Shown in pieces: positions 16,435 to 24,645 of a stretch of DNA of 64,000 nucleotides. Positions within the stretch are counted from its first letter, which is position 1. Every line of letters starts with the position of its first letter. Source of the stretch: Streptosporangium canum (lineage in GTDB: Bacteria; Actinomycetota; Actinomycetes; Streptosporangiales; Streptosporangiaceae); the NCBI RefSeq assembly GCF_900113865.1, contig NZ_FOQY01000006.1:260041-324040 (forward strand), read 5' to 3'. The notes under the pieces were generated by a model. The model did not search any database. It was not told where the DNA came from and worked only from the letters and a program-made list of their open reading frames with translations. A program made the position numbers and the translations under genes.

Positions 16435-17669
16435 CAGCGCCCTCCGAGCGCCTCGGCCGCCCGGACGCCGGAGCGGCAGCCGTCCTCGTGGAACCCCCAC
16501 CCGTGGTAGGCCCCGGCGTAGGCGACCACCCCGCTGTTGAGCCGGGGCAGCCGTTTCTGGGCCTCGACCGACTCGGGGGTGTAGACCGGGTGCTCGTAGA
16601 CCATCCGGGCGATCACGTGCTCGTCGGGGATCTCGGTGCCCAGGGTGACGAGGTGGCTGCCGGCCGCGTCCAGCCGCTGGAGCCGGTTCATGTCGTAGGT
16701 GACCTGGACGCCGCCGGCGGCCGCGCAGGACTCCGTCCGGTAGTTCCACGAGGCCCGCGCCCGCCGCGCCCGGGGCAGCACCGACGGGTCGGTGTGCAGG
16801 GTCGCGGGGTTGCGGGAGTAGCGGAAGGCGCCGAGCACCCGCCGCTCGTCCGGAGTGGGGTCGGACAGCAGGCGCAGCGCCTGGTCGGGATGGGTGGCGA
16901 CGACCACCGCGTCGAACCGGTGCGGGACGTCGTCGGCGACGAGCTCCACCCCCTCCCCGGTACGGCGCAGCATCCGCACCGGGGTCGAGGTGTGCACGGC
17001 GGTGAGCGTCTTGGCGATCTTCTCGACGTAGTCGCGCGATCCCCCGGTGACGGTCCGCCAGCGCGGGGATCCGGAGACGGCGAGCATCCCGTGGTTGGCC
17101 AGGAACGCGAACAGGTAGCGGGCCGGGTAGAGCCCGGCGGCGGAGGGGGGACACGACCAGACCGCCGACACCAGCGGGGTCATGAAGTGGGAGACGAAGT
17201 AGGGCGAGAAGCCGGTGAGGGACTCCCCCAGCGTGCGGTCGTCGCCGCGCTCCAGCATCTCGCGGGCCATCCGGTGGAAGCGCGGCACCTCGGTGAGCAT
17301 CCTCAGGTACGGCACGCGGAGCGCGCTGGAGGGCCGGGCGAACAGGCCCGGCGCCTTCTTGCCCCCCGCGTACTCCAGGCCGCAGCCCCCGCAGGAGACC
17401 GACATGCTCATGTCGGAGGGCTGGGTCCGCACGCCCAGCTCGTCGAACAGGCGGATCAGCGTCGGATAGGTCCGCTCGTTGTGCACGATGAACCCGCTGT
17501 CCACCGCCAGCGTCCGGCCGTCGTCACCGGCCACGTCATGGGTGTGGGCGTGCCCGCCGATCCGGTCGTCGGCCTCGAAGACGGTGACGTCGTCGGCCCG
17601 CCGCAGCACGTACGCCGCGGTGAGACCGGCCACCCCGCTGCCGACCACGGCGATCTTGCGCCTTGCCAT
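16431..17669 (-). CDS. FAD-dependent amine-oxidase-like oxidoreductase
   Basis: A 412-aa flavoprotein. The N-terminus has the dinucleotide motif VVGSGVAGLTAAYVLRRAD followed by VFEADDRIGGHAHTH, and the end GVVAYAGAYHGWGFHEDGCRSG is the second FAD-contact region. The group is the NAD/FAD protein that partners DUF1365 and CFA synthase. In related operons it is thought to oxidise or desaturate the acyl chain; I infer the same here. Start ATG 17669 has GAGAGGA upstream. It is the first large gene of the operon. Confidence 0.9.
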   Translation of the reverse strand: MARRKIAVVGSGVAGLTAAYVLRRADDVTVFEADDRIGGHAHTHDVAGDDGRTLAVDSGFIVHNERTYPTLIRLFDELGVRTQPSDMSMSVSCGGCGLEYAGGKKAPGLFARPSSALRVPYLRMLTEVPRFHRMAREMLERGDDRTLGESLTGFSPYFVSHFMTPLVSAVWSCPPSAAGLYPARYLFAFLANHGMLAVSGSPRWRTVTGGSRDYVEKIAKTLTAVHTSTPVRMLRRTGEGVELVADDVPHRFDAVVVATHPDQALRLLSDPTPDERRVLGAFRYSRNPATLHTDPSVLPRARRARASWNYRTESCAAAGGVQVTYDMNRLQRLDAAGSHLVTLGTEIPDEHVIARMVYEHPVYTPESVEAQKRLPRLNSGVVAYAGAYHGWGFHEDGCRSGVRAAEALGGRW

Positions 17670-17684
17670 CGTTGGGACGTCCTC

Positions 17685-17867
17685 TCAGACCACGGGCTTG
17701 GGCGGTCCGGCGGCCACTGTCCGGAAGACGTCCGCGACCGGTCGATCAGGCGGCGGAAGGGTGCAGGGGGTCATCCTGAGCACGGCGGGCCGGGCCGGGA
17801 CCGTGGACGTACGGCCGGCGGCGCGCCCGCCGTACAGGAACGGGACAGCGGAGGCGGTTCGGGTCAT
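17685..17867 (-). CDS. 60-aa ORF upstream of the FAD oxidoreductase gene (doubtful)
   Basis: An ATG with GAGGGG ten bases upstream opens a 60-residue frame that ends 15 bases before the FAD gene. The product is rich in Pro, Arg and Val, with no motif I recognise and no membrane helix. In relatives, a sigma/anti-sigma pair often stands here, and I see neither. It may be a decayed remnant or chance. Kept only because start signal and spacing look usable. Confidence 0.25.
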   Translation of the reverse strand: MTRTASAVPFLYGGRAAGRTSTVPARPAVLRMTPCTLPPPDRPVADVFRTVAAGPPKPVV

Positions 17868-18330
17868 GTGGGAGGCCCCTCGGGTCGGTTTGACCTCTTA
17901 TTCGGAGCCGTCGGTGATCCGGATGCCCCCTTTGCTAAGAACCCTTAGTTTTCTGGGAGAAAAGATCATCCCCGCCCTCCCGGAGCCCTCCGCGGCCTTT
18001 CATCGGCCTTTTCCCAGGTCACCGCCGGGCGGGCGGGGCCGGAGCGCGGCCCCGCACCCCTCTGCCGCCAGATGGGGAGAAACCCGTCAGGGCGCTTGAC
18101 CTGCCCTTTCCCTACCCCTACCGGTACAACTGGCAGTAAGGGTTGGACAGAAGCGCCTCGCCCCCGCACGATGGCGTGGGGGGACTCATGCCAATCCAGC
18201 GGTCTGGCCGTGGATCGCCCCGGCCGGACAGGTATGATCATCAAAATCCGGGAGCCACCCGGGCCGAAGATGCCAAAGATCCTTAAAATCCGGGTATATA
18301 AGGCTGGGACTGGAACTGCAGGAGGCCCCC
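17868..18330. promoter_or_regulatory. intergenic region with divergent promoters
   Basis: No gene that I can support. The left part should drive the FAD operon leftwards and the right part the 53-aa peptide gene rightwards. The right end holds TATATA (18295-18300), 30 bases before the peptide ATG, with only a weak -35 candidate. The decamer AAAATCCGGG occurs twice (about 18244 and 18285), which could be a pair of regulator sites. A 92-codon frame on the minus strand has no ribosome site or familiar motif. Confidence 0.35.
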
Positions 18331-18492
18331 ATGCAGGTCAAGAAGGTCGCTACCTACGTAGCGGTGGCGTTCGTGGCCTTTTATCTGTTCACCAAACCCG
18401 CTCAGGCGGCGGACGCGGTGACCGGAGTCTTCGACGGGATTGTGAGGGGAGCGGACCAACTGGCCCTGTTCTTCACACGAGTGCTGAGCTGA
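18331..18492 (+). CDS. 53-aa membrane-anchored peptide
   Basis: The product begins MQVKKVATYVAVAFVAFYLF: a short basic tail and one hydrophobic helix (residues 6-20), which may act as an uncleaved anchor or as a signal peptide ending at TKPAQAA. The remaining 26 residues form an amphipathic helix rich in Ala, Val, Phe and Leu (DAVTGVFDGIVRGADQLALFF). ATG 18331 has GGAGG six bases upstream, a TATATA box lies before it and a terminator follows, so it is a genuine one-gene unit. I know no function. A small membrane or envelope peptide is all the sequence shows. Confidence 0.75.
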   Translation: MQVKKVATYVAVAFVAFYLFTKPAQAADAVTGVFDGIVRGADQLALFFTRVLS

Positions 18493-18498
18493 CCACCC

Positions 18499-18528
18499 GG
18501 CGGGGGCCACCCCGCCCATGACCTTTTT
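18499..18528 (+). terminator. intrinsic terminator after the 53-aa peptide gene
   Basis: GGCGGGG (18499-18505) pairs with CCCCGCC (18510-18516) around a 4-base loop. Seven bases later there is a CTTTTTG run. It lies directly behind the peptide stop. Confidence 0.7.
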
Positions 18529-18642
18529 GCCGGCCTTCTCCTCGGCGCTCCCGCCTGACCGCGCGGGAGCGCGGACCTCTCGCAGTGCCGGGCACCATGC
18601 GATGTGCTTCCCCTGTCCGCCAGGACATGTTACGCAGGGAGC

Positions 18643-20052
18643 ATGGGAGATCGTCACAGCGTCACCGGAGTTGATCGGCTCGGCCCGGCGGGTCTTCGCG
18701 TCGTCGAACACGCCGAGACGGAGCGCGTCGAGCTGATCCGTTTTCTCTACGCCGACCACGGCGGAGTGATCCGGGGCAAGGCGACCTCGCGCTCCCGGCT
18801 GGCCGAACGGCTCGTCTCCGGCATCGGGCACACCGTGGCGATGATGGCGATGAACATGCTCGACCAGCTCCAGGAGGTCGAGCGGCTCGGCCCCGTCGGC
18901 GAGGTCCGCCTCGTGCCCGACCCGGCCACGTTCGTCGCCCTCCCCTACGCCCCCGGCGCGGCGGCCATGCTGTCGGACCTGCGCCAGGTCGACGGCTCCC
19001 CCTGGCCCGCCTGCCCACGCACCTTCCTGCGCGAGGCGATCGCCACCCTGGCCGGCGAGGGCATGGTCGCCGTCGCCGCCTACGAACCCGAGTTCACCCT
19101 CGGCCGCCGCGAGCCCGACCCCGGCGGAGGCCTGGACCGGCTGGTCCCCGTCGACGACAGCCTCTGCTACGCCACCACCGGCTTCGACCAGGCCCACGAC
19201 TACACGATGAGCCTGATCCACGCCATGGAGACCCAGGGCCTGCGGGTGGAGCACTACCACCCCGAGCTCGGCCACGGCCAGCAGGAGCTGTCCATCCGCC
19301 ACGCCTCCGCCATGCGCGCCGCCGACAACCAGGTGCTCTACCGCGAGACCGTCCGCGGCGTCGCCCTCCGCACGGGGCTGTGGGCCTCCCTCGCCCCCAA
19401 GCCGCTCGCCGACCAGGCCGGCAACGGCGCCCACCTGCACCTGTCCCTGTGGGATCCCGACCTGCGGACCAACCTCTTCAGCGACCCCGCGGACCGCTAC
19501 GGCCTGTCGGCCACCGCCTACCGCTTCATCGGCGGCCTGCTCGCCCACCTCCCGGCGCTCACCGCCCTGACCTGCGGCTCGGTGAACAGCTTCCGGCGGC
19601 TGGCGCCGAGGATGTGGTCGAGCGCCTACGCCTGCTACGGCATGGACAACCGGGAGGCCGCGGTGCGGATCTGCTCCCCGGTCGGGGCGGACGCCGCGGC
19701 GTCGGCCAACCTGGAGATCAAGCCCTCCGACTCCTCGGCCAACCCCTACCTGTCGCTCGGCGCCGTCATCCACGCCGGCCTGGACGGCATCCGCCGCGAC
19801 CTCGACCCCGGCCAGGCCCTCGACGTCGACCCCGCCACCCTCGGCGAGAGCCGGCTCTCCGCCCTGGGCGTGCGCCGCCTGCCCTCCACTCTCGACGAGG
19901 CCCTGGACGCCCTGGAGGCCGACGACGTCCTCATGGACGCCCTCGGCCCCCTGCGCGGCTCCGCCTACCTGGCCGTCAAACACTCCGAGTCCCGCGCCTT
20001 CGCCGCCGAGGACCTCTCCTACGAGCTGTTCCACCACTTCCGGGTCTTCTAG
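18643..20052 (+). CDS. glutamine synthetase family gamma-glutamyl ligase (GlnA-like)
   Basis: A 469-aa enzyme with the glutamine synthetase beta-grasp and catalytic domains. Visible parts are FLYADHGGVIRGKATSR at the N-terminus, AAYEPEFTLG (first metal-binding Glu), HYHPELGHGQQELSIRHA, the GNGAHLHLSLWD loop, and NREAAVRICSP with NLEIKPSDSSANPYLSLGAVI. It lacks the adenylylation Tyr loop of GlnA1, which fits the GlnA3/GlnA4-type ligases that glutamylate amines or polyamines. I chose ATG 18643, which has a weak GGGAG site; GTG 18604 has none. Substrate undetermined. Confidence 0.88.
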   Translation: MGDRHSVTGVDRLGPAGLRVVEHAETERVELIRFLYADHGGVIRGKATSRSRLAERLVSGIGHTVAMMAMNMLDQLQEVERLGPVGEVRLVPDPATFVALPYAPGAAAMLSDLRQVDGSPWPACPRTFLREAIATLAGEGMVAVAAYEPEFTLGRREPDPGGGLDRLVPVDDSLCYATTGFDQAHDYTMSLIHAMETQGLRVEHYHPELGHGQQELSIRHASAMRAADNQVLYRETVRGVALRTGLWASLAPKPLADQAGNGAHLHLSLWDPDLRTNLFSDPADRYGLSATAYRFIGGLLAHLPALTALTCGSVNSFRRLAPRMWSSAYACYGMDNREAAVRICSPVGADAAASANLEIKPSDSSANPYLSLGAVIHAGLDGIRRDLDPGQALDVDPATLGESRLSALGVRRLPSTLDEALDALEADDVLMDALGPLRGSAYLAVKHSESRAFAAEDLSYELFHHFRVF

Positions 20053-20118
20053 CGCCTGGCGGGACCACGGTGACTCGGTAGGCGCGGCTGGAAGGCTCAA
20101 GGCATCCCGCAGCCCAAA

Positions 20119-20460
20119 AAGGGAGGCCGGATCATCAACATCGGCAGCAGCCTGACCCAGCGCGTGCCGTACCCCGGCTGGACCCTCTACTCGACGAGCA
20201 AGTCGGCGCTGATCGGGCTGACCAAGGGACTGGCACGCGATCTCGGCCCTCGCGGCATCACGGCCAACCTCGTCCACCCGGGCTCGACCAACACCGAGAT
20301 GAACCCCGCCGTCGGCCCCGAAGCCGACGAGGAGCGCCGGTACACCGCGCTGAACCGCTACTGCGACCCCGACGACATCGCCGCCACCGTGGTGCACCTG
20401 GCCGGAGAGGGTGGCTGCAACATCACCCGCGCGTCCATCGCCGTGGACGCCGGGGCGACC
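20119..20460 (+). pseudogene. short-chain dehydrogenase/reductase, C-terminal relic
   Basis: The translated segment reads GGRIINIGSS, then YPGWTLYSTSKSALIGLTKG with the SDR catalytic Tyr-x3-Lys (YSTSK), then GPRGITANLVHPGSTNTEMN and the family's closing strand ITRASIAVDAGAT. The N-terminal half with the TGxxxGxG cofactor loop is absent, and no start codon with a ribosome site precedes it. After GAT the frame runs on into unrelated sequence. This is a truncated gene at the left edge of the accessory island. Confidence 0.85.
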
Positions 20461-20560
20461 GCGCAACCGCCGGGCAGATCGTCCGCCTGCGCTGGGGCCA
20501 GGAGAGCGCCGCCGACAGCGCGCTGTTACCAGAGGCGATCGACACCGACCCAGAAGGCGC

Positions 20561-20710
20561 CTGGCCGAGACCCGTCTGCAGCATGTCTTGATCGCCTGTG
20601 CCATGAACGCCGCCCGGATTGCCGACTGGACCGAACGTGACAACCATCCCGCCCGCGAACGCCCACCCAGCAGCTTCAAAACCCTCTGCAAGACCCGCAC
20701 AGCAAGTTAA
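20561..20710 (+). pseudogene. IS1182-type transposase, C-terminal relic
   Basis: The last 49 codons of this frame read LAETRLQHVLIACAMNAARI, then ADWTERD and a C-terminal SSFKTLCKT. This is the typical tail of IS1182-family DDE transposases, in which a helix LAKVRLQHVLTAAAMN is followed by a short tail. Upstream of it the frame changes into the SDR relic. The catalytic region is gone, so it is dead, but it marks an old insertion and deletion event. Confidence 0.65.
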
Positions 20711-20796
20711 CCAACAGAGTCTTTGCCAGGGCTCTGAGACGTGGCGTGATATCGGAGACTTGACCGGCTCGCCGGCCTTCCGGGATCTTGGCCCGT

Positions 20797-21636
20797 GTGA
20801 CTTTCGGCCTTGGTGATGAAAACGGTTCGCCAGAAGGTAGCTCTGGCTCCGACAAGGTCGTGCCGACTATTCCTCGGCGACGGCTTTTGATGGCGGCGAT
20901 GGTTACCGTCGTCCTATCTGTGGTGGCGGCAGGCTTCTTGCTTCGAGAACGGCCGTCCCTCACCGTCCTGCCCCCGCCCGACGGGCCCTGGCCGACGATG
21001 TTGTTCTCCGTCTGGCTCTGTCCGGACAAAAAAGGAGAGGCCGAGGAGGTCCAGAAGTGTCGAAGCGGGGTCACAGATCGGCAGCGGCGGGCGGTCGAGA
21101 CGGCGATCCGCGGAGTGCCCGGTATCGAGAAGTTCACGTTCGCGAGTGCCGAAGATGCGGTCAAGGAGACGGCCGAGCAGTTCGGTGAGGAGGGCCTCCT
21201 CACCGAGGAGGAGGCTCCACCGTCATTCGATGGCCACTTTCGGAGCGTCGGGGATGCGGACGCGACGCGTCCCTTGATGGACGGTCTGCGATCTGCTGTA
21301 GAGGACCTACCTGGCGTGGTGTCCGTGAACTTCTCCACCGACCATCTCTTCTGGACCGGAAAATCGGACCTGTCAATTTTTCTCAGCGGGAAGAACCTGG
21401 AGCAGGAGCGAAGGGCGATCGAGGCGATACTCGCGACGGTCGACGGAATCGACAAGGTCTATTTCCAAGACGCCGAGCACACGCGCAAGGTCGCCGAGTA
21501 CATGCTGGGCGAGTCGCCCCCCCTCCATCAGATGGCCGATACCTATGAGATCAAGGTTGCCGACAGGCGGGCGGTAGACGCGATCAAGACGGTGCTCCGA
21601 AACGTCCCGGGAGTCCACAAGGTCGTGGTGCGATAG
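20797..21636 (+). CDS. membrane-anchored protein with two FtsX-ectodomain-like modules
   Basis: A 279-aa protein: short cytoplasmic N-terminus, one membrane helix (LLMAAMVTVVLSVVAAGFLL, about residues 29-48), then an extracellular part. That part holds two copies of a module like the extracellular domain of FtsX: first AVETAIRGVPGIEKFTFASAEDAV with AVEDLPGVVSVNF, then AIEAILATVDGIDKVYFQDAEHT with VLRNVPGVHKVVV. FtsX ectodomains bind and activate cell-wall hydrolases, but here there is no permease domain. GTG 20797 or TTG 20788 could be the start; neither has a strong ribosome site. Possibly a regulator of wall hydrolases; unproven. Confidence 0.7.
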   Translation: MTFGLGDENGSPEGSSGSDKVVPTIPRRRLLMAAMVTVVLSVVAAGFLLRERPSLTVLPPPDGPWPTMLFSVWLCPDKKGEAEEVQKCRSGVTDRQRRAVETAIRGVPGIEKFTFASAEDAVKETAEQFGEEGLLTEEEAPPSFDGHFRSVGDADATRPLMDGLRSAVEDLPGVVSVNFSTDHLFWTGKSDLSIFLSGKNLEQERRAIEAILATVDGIDKVYFQDAEHTRKVAEYMLGESPPLHQMADTYEIKVADRRAVDAIKTVLRNVPGVHKVVVR

Positions 21637-21746
21637 CCGAGAGCGTTTCAGAACGGAGACAGAGCCCTCGCAGGGTAGGGACCTGCCCAATTCTCGCGGT
21701 GGCCGATCCTCGTTCGCGTCCCGAATCCGCCAGGGCAATACGGTTA

Positions 21747-21884
21747 TCAGATCGGAGACAGCTCGGCCCATACCGCGTGGCCCACGGCCCGCGTGCCGCG
21801 ACAGCCGACCTTCGAGGCCAGGGTCGCGACCACGGACAGCCCCCGGCCGCGCTCGGAGCCCGAGGTCGTCCACAGCCGTTGCCG
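21747..21884 (-). pseudogene. HATPase_c (RsbW-like) kinase, C-terminal relic
   Basis: On the minus strand the frame after a TGA (21885-21887) reads TTSGSERGRGLSVVATLASK and ends GHAVWAELSPI. This matches the last part of actinobacterial RsbW-type ATP-binding regulators, where ERGRGL is the G2 box and VWAEL the last strand. The N-box and first G box are missing. It is a 46-codon remnant between the FtsX-like gene and the toxin gene. Confidence 0.65.
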
Positions 21885-21960
21885 TCAAGGCGCATGGGTC
21901 ATCGGCAAGCCGGTCTCTCCACGCCGGTTCTGAAGTAAAGGATTTGCTACACTCCAGGAT

Positions 21961-22332
21961 GTGGAGGAGTGGGAAATCCGTGTCACCAACGAGATCCTCA
22001 CCTGGATCAACGCCCTGGACGAGCGGTCTCGGGTTCAGGTCGTCGACGCCGTTGACCGGCTGGCCGAGGCCGGCCCTGGCTTGGGGCGCCCACTGGTCGA
22101 CAAGCTGGAAGGCTCCCGGGTCCACAACCTGAAGGAATTGCGCCCCGGCTCCGCCGGCCGCTCCGAGATTCGGATCTTGTTCGTGTTCGATCCGTGGCGT
22201 TCGGCCATCCTGCTGGTAGGTGGGGACAAGTCCGGCGACTGGTCGGGCTGGTATCGCCGGGCCATCCCCCGCGCCGAAGAGCTGTACGCGGAATACCTGA
22301 AGGAACGCGAGGCGGAGGAGAAGGACCGATGA
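21961..22332 (+). CDS. RelE/HigB-type toxin (phage Gp49-like)
   Basis: A 123-aa protein of the Gp49-like branch of type II toxins, which cleave mRNA on the ribosome. Motifs are ERSRVQVVDAVDRLAEAGPGLGRPLVDKLEGSRVHNLKELRPGS, then SEIRILFVFDPWRSAILLVGGDKSGDW and a basic C-terminal helix. The order L.K.E.R followed by R.LF.F and L..G..K is typical. Start GTG 21961. Its stop overlaps the antitoxin ATG (ATGA). The toxin-first order is that of HigBA systems. Confidence 0.88.
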   Translation: MEEWEIRVTNEILTWINALDERSRVQVVDAVDRLAEAGPGLGRPLVDKLEGSRVHNLKELRPGSAGRSEIRILFVFDPWRSAILLVGGDKSGDWSGWYRRAIPRAEELYAEYLKEREAEEKDR

Positions 22333-22664
22333 CGAACTTTCCCAAATGGAGCGATGTCCGCGCCGGCATCGTGGCCGGCTCCGGCGGCGAAGAGGCCGTG
22401 GTTGAAGCGCGGCGACGCAATCAGGCCTACATCGACGGCCACCGGCTGGCTGAGCGCCGCAAGATCCTGGGCTTGTCGCAGACCGAGGTGGCCGACCGCA
22501 TGGGCGTAACGAAGAGCCGGATCTCCCAGATCGAGCGGGGCGAGGTGTCCACCGTCGAGGCCATTGCCCGCTATGTGCAGGCGCTCGGCGGCCAACTCCA
22601 GATCTCGGCGGTGTTCGGTGATGACCTCTACATCCTGCGCGGCACCGACACCCACGCCGCATAG
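22329..22664 (+). CDS. XRE-family antitoxin (HigA-like)
   Basis: A 111-aa DNA-binding antitoxin. Residues about 45-95 form a Cro/CI helix-turn-helix: RRKILGLSQTEVADRMGVTKSRISQIERGE, followed by VEAIARYVQALGGQLQI. It would bind the toxin through its N-terminal part and repress the operon. ATG 22329 overlaps the toxin stop by 4 bases. The pair lies just left of an IS30 element, so it may have moved with the island. Confidence 0.9.
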   Translation: MTNFPKWSDVRAGIVAGSGGEEAVVEARRRNQAYIDGHRLAERRKILGLSQTEVADRMGVTKSRISQIERGEVSTVEAIARYVQALGGQLQISAVFGDDLYILRGTDTHAA

Positions 22665-22706
22665 CAAGCGTTGGGCGGCATCAAAAACGTAAGGTCGGCT
22701 AATCGG

Positions 22707-23941
22707 TGGCACCCTCAATGGGTCAACGCACCACCCATGGATGATCATGTAGCCGTGGAGGTGTGTGTGCGTGACTACGGGTTTTCACCCGCTCAGCAAG
22801 ACGAGATCTGGCGGCGCTGGCGCGACGGGGAATCCTTCAGCTTGATGGGCCGGGCACTGGGCGCCCCGATGCATCACGTCCGGCGCTTTCTCTACCAGAG
22901 CGGCGGCGTACACCAGGCCCCGCAGCGACGGTCCGCGCGCCATCTGACGGCTGCTGATCGTGAAGAGATATCCCGGGGCATCGCCGCTGGACAGTCCGCC
23001 CGGCTGCTGGCCCAGCGGCTGGGAAGGGCATCTTCGACGGTCTCGCGGGAGATCGCCCGCAACGGCGGCCGTGAGCGCTACCGGGCCGCCTTGGCCGAGG
23101 TTGAGGCCTACCGGCGGGCGCGTCGGCCGAAACCGGCCAAGCTGGCCCGGCAACCTGCGCTTCGGGTGATGGTCGAGGCCAAGCTCGCGCTGTGCTGGTC
23201 GCCGGAGCAGATCTCCGGCCGGCTGCGGCGACATTACCCGCAGGAGACCGACATGCAGCTCTCCCACGAGGCGATCTACCTGTCGCTTTATGATCCGCGC
23301 CGCCGGCAGGCCATCGACCGGGCGCTCACTCAGCGTCTGCGCACCGCGCGTCCGATGCGCCGCCCTCGAGGCGCCCGCCGGGCCACGGGCCGCGGGGTCC
23401 TGCGGGACATGGCCCCGATCACCGCCCGTCCCGCCGAGGCCGAGGATCGGGCGGTTGCCGGGCACTGGGAAGGTGATCTCATCATGGGCACGCGCCCGTC
23501 TGCCATCGGCACACTGGTCGAGCGCACCAGCCGCTACACGACCTTGGTCGCGTTACCGGACGGCATCAAGGCCGAGCAGGTCAGGCCCCATCTCACGCGC
23601 AGTGTCTTGGCCATCCCGGTCCGGCTGCGGCGCTCGTTGGCCTCCGATCGCGGCCGGGAGATGGCCGGGCATCGCGCCTTCACCAGCGCGACCGGAATGC
23701 CGGTCTACTTCTGCAAACCGCGCAGCCCCTGGCAGCGGGGCAGCAACGAGAACACCAATCGACTCCTGCGTCAATACCTGCCCAAAGGGGCAGATCTGCG
23801 CGCTTTCAGTCAAGACGACCTGGACGCCATCGCCGACGAGCTCAACAACCGCCCCCGCAAGATCCACGGCTATCGCACTCCGGCAGAGATCTACGCTGAG
23901 ATCCTGAACAGCGGTGATGCATTGATCCTTTGAGCGCGCCA
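22707..23941 (+). mobile_element. IS30-family insertion sequence, complete
   Basis: One transposase gene is bounded by imperfect terminal inverted repeats of about 29 bases: left 22707-22735 (core CTCAATGGGTCAACGCACC) and right 23913-23941 (its complement begins TGGCGCGCTCAAAGGATC). The core 22 positions match at 18. The right repeat overlaps the end of the transposase gene. I could not fix a target duplication by eye. Confidence 0.8.
22737..23933 (+). CDS. IS30-family transposase
   Basis: A 398-aa DDE transposase. The N-terminus has helix-turn-helix regions (LTAADREEISRGIAAGQSAR, then LGRASSTVSREIARNGG). The catalytic core shows WEGDLIMG (first Asp), LASDRGREMAGH (second Asp) and PWQRGSNENTNRLLRQYLPKG (Glu), followed by LNNRPRKIHGYRTPAEIY, the IS30 end signature. 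All catalytic residues are present and the frame is intact, so the element may still move. ATG 22737 directly follows the left inverted repeat. Confidence 0.95.
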   Translation: MDDHVAVEVCVRDYGFSPAQQDEIWRRWRDGESFSLMGRALGAPMHHVRRFLYQSGGVHQAPQRRSARHLTAADREEISRGIAAGQSARLLAQRLGRASSTVSREIARNGGRERYRAALAEVEAYRRARRPKPAKLARQPALRVMVEAKLALCWSPEQISGRLRRHYPQETDMQLSHEAIYLSLYDPRRRQAIDRALTQRLRTARPMRRPRGARRATGRGVLRDMAPITARPAEAEDRAVAGHWEGDLIMGTRPSAIGTLVERTSRYTTLVALPDGIKAEQVRPHLTRSVLAIPVRLRRSLASDRGREMAGHRAFTSATGMPVYFCKPRSPWQRGSNENTNRLLRQYLPKGADLRAFSQDDLDAIADELNNRPRKIHGYRTPAEIYAEILNSGDALIL

Positions 23942-24045
23942 TCACGGTTGCTATAGCCGTCAACTTGGCTGTCAAACCACTTTCAGGGCCTACAGGAGGC
24001 TTTCGGCCATCGACGGCATCGTCAAGATAATTGACGGAGACCCAT

Positions 24046-24618
24046 CTATTGATCGACTAAATTACCATCCGAGCCTTCATGGCTCTCGCACCAAAGCTCT
24101 CGAGCCACTTCAAGAGCATTGCAAGCAGCAACCCGCCGACCTTCCTTAGGCGTACATGATTCCCGTTCCATTATGGGCATAACCGAATTAGTAAACTCTC
24201 CCATGCTTCCTAGAAGGAGCATCGCATAGGAAAACTCTTCGTCAGACAGATCTTCGATCAATCCATCGATCAGTTCAATACTATCCAAGATTCGAGATCG
24301 GCAATATTCGTCGATACTCCACTCGCAGCTTCCAATCATTACGGTGCGACCGTAAGATGAGCCACGAAATATCTCATGCAGGAGAAGCCAGGCATTCTCT
24401 GAAATCTTCAACCCGGCGTTCAACTCTTTCAGTATAACATCCGTCACGGCGGCGGCCGAAGAATAAAGATCACCCTGATTCACCACACGTGTACAGAGAG
24501 CACGGAAAGCATGCTCCCTTTCCTCAAACGCTCCGTGAAGCAGAGCAGAGAGAAGAGGGGGCACCGAAGAGGCGTTGCCATTGAGAACGTTGAGATCTTT
24601 CCATGCCCAATCCACCAT
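24046..24618 (-). CDS. candidate immunity protein for the Rhs toxin tip
   Basis: A 190-aa, probably all-helical acidic protein with no signal or membrane segment; I do not recognise a named family. It starts MVDWAWKDLNVLNGN and has repeated helix pairs (AFEEREHAFRALCTRVVN, SENAWLLLHEIFRGSSYG, SIELIDGLIEDLSDEEFSYA) as in HEAT-like immunity proteins. The gene is clearly more AT-rich than its surroundings, like the adjoining toxin tip. It lies 27 bases behind the toxin-encoding end of the Rhs gene on the same strand, the standard place for a cognate immunity gene. Role inferred from position and composition. Confidence 0.7.
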   Translation of the reverse strand: MVDWAWKDLNVLNGNASSVPPLLSALLHGAFEEREHAFRALCTRVVNQGDLYSSAAAVTDVILKELNAGLKISENAWLLLHEIFRGSSYGRTVMIGSCEWSIDEYCRSRILDSIELIDGLIEDLSDEEFSYAMLLLGSMGEFTNSVMPIMERESCTPKEGRRVAACNALEVARELWCESHEGSDGNLVDQ

Positions 24619-24645
24619 TTTGGCCCCCTTGGCTCACTGGTATTT

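Noticed and set aside
17966-18244. 92-codon minus-strand ORF in the intergenic region
   Set aside because: No ribosome site, no motif, and it overlaps the likely promoter area.
18283-20700. 805-codon minus-strand frame opposite the glutamine synthetase-like gene
   Set aside because: Shadow caused by GC-rich third positions; it crosses the SDR relic without a change in character.
22700-23950. Target-site duplication of the IS30 element
   Set aside because: No unambiguous 2-4 base duplication at both ends by eye, as the outer repeat ends are imperfect.
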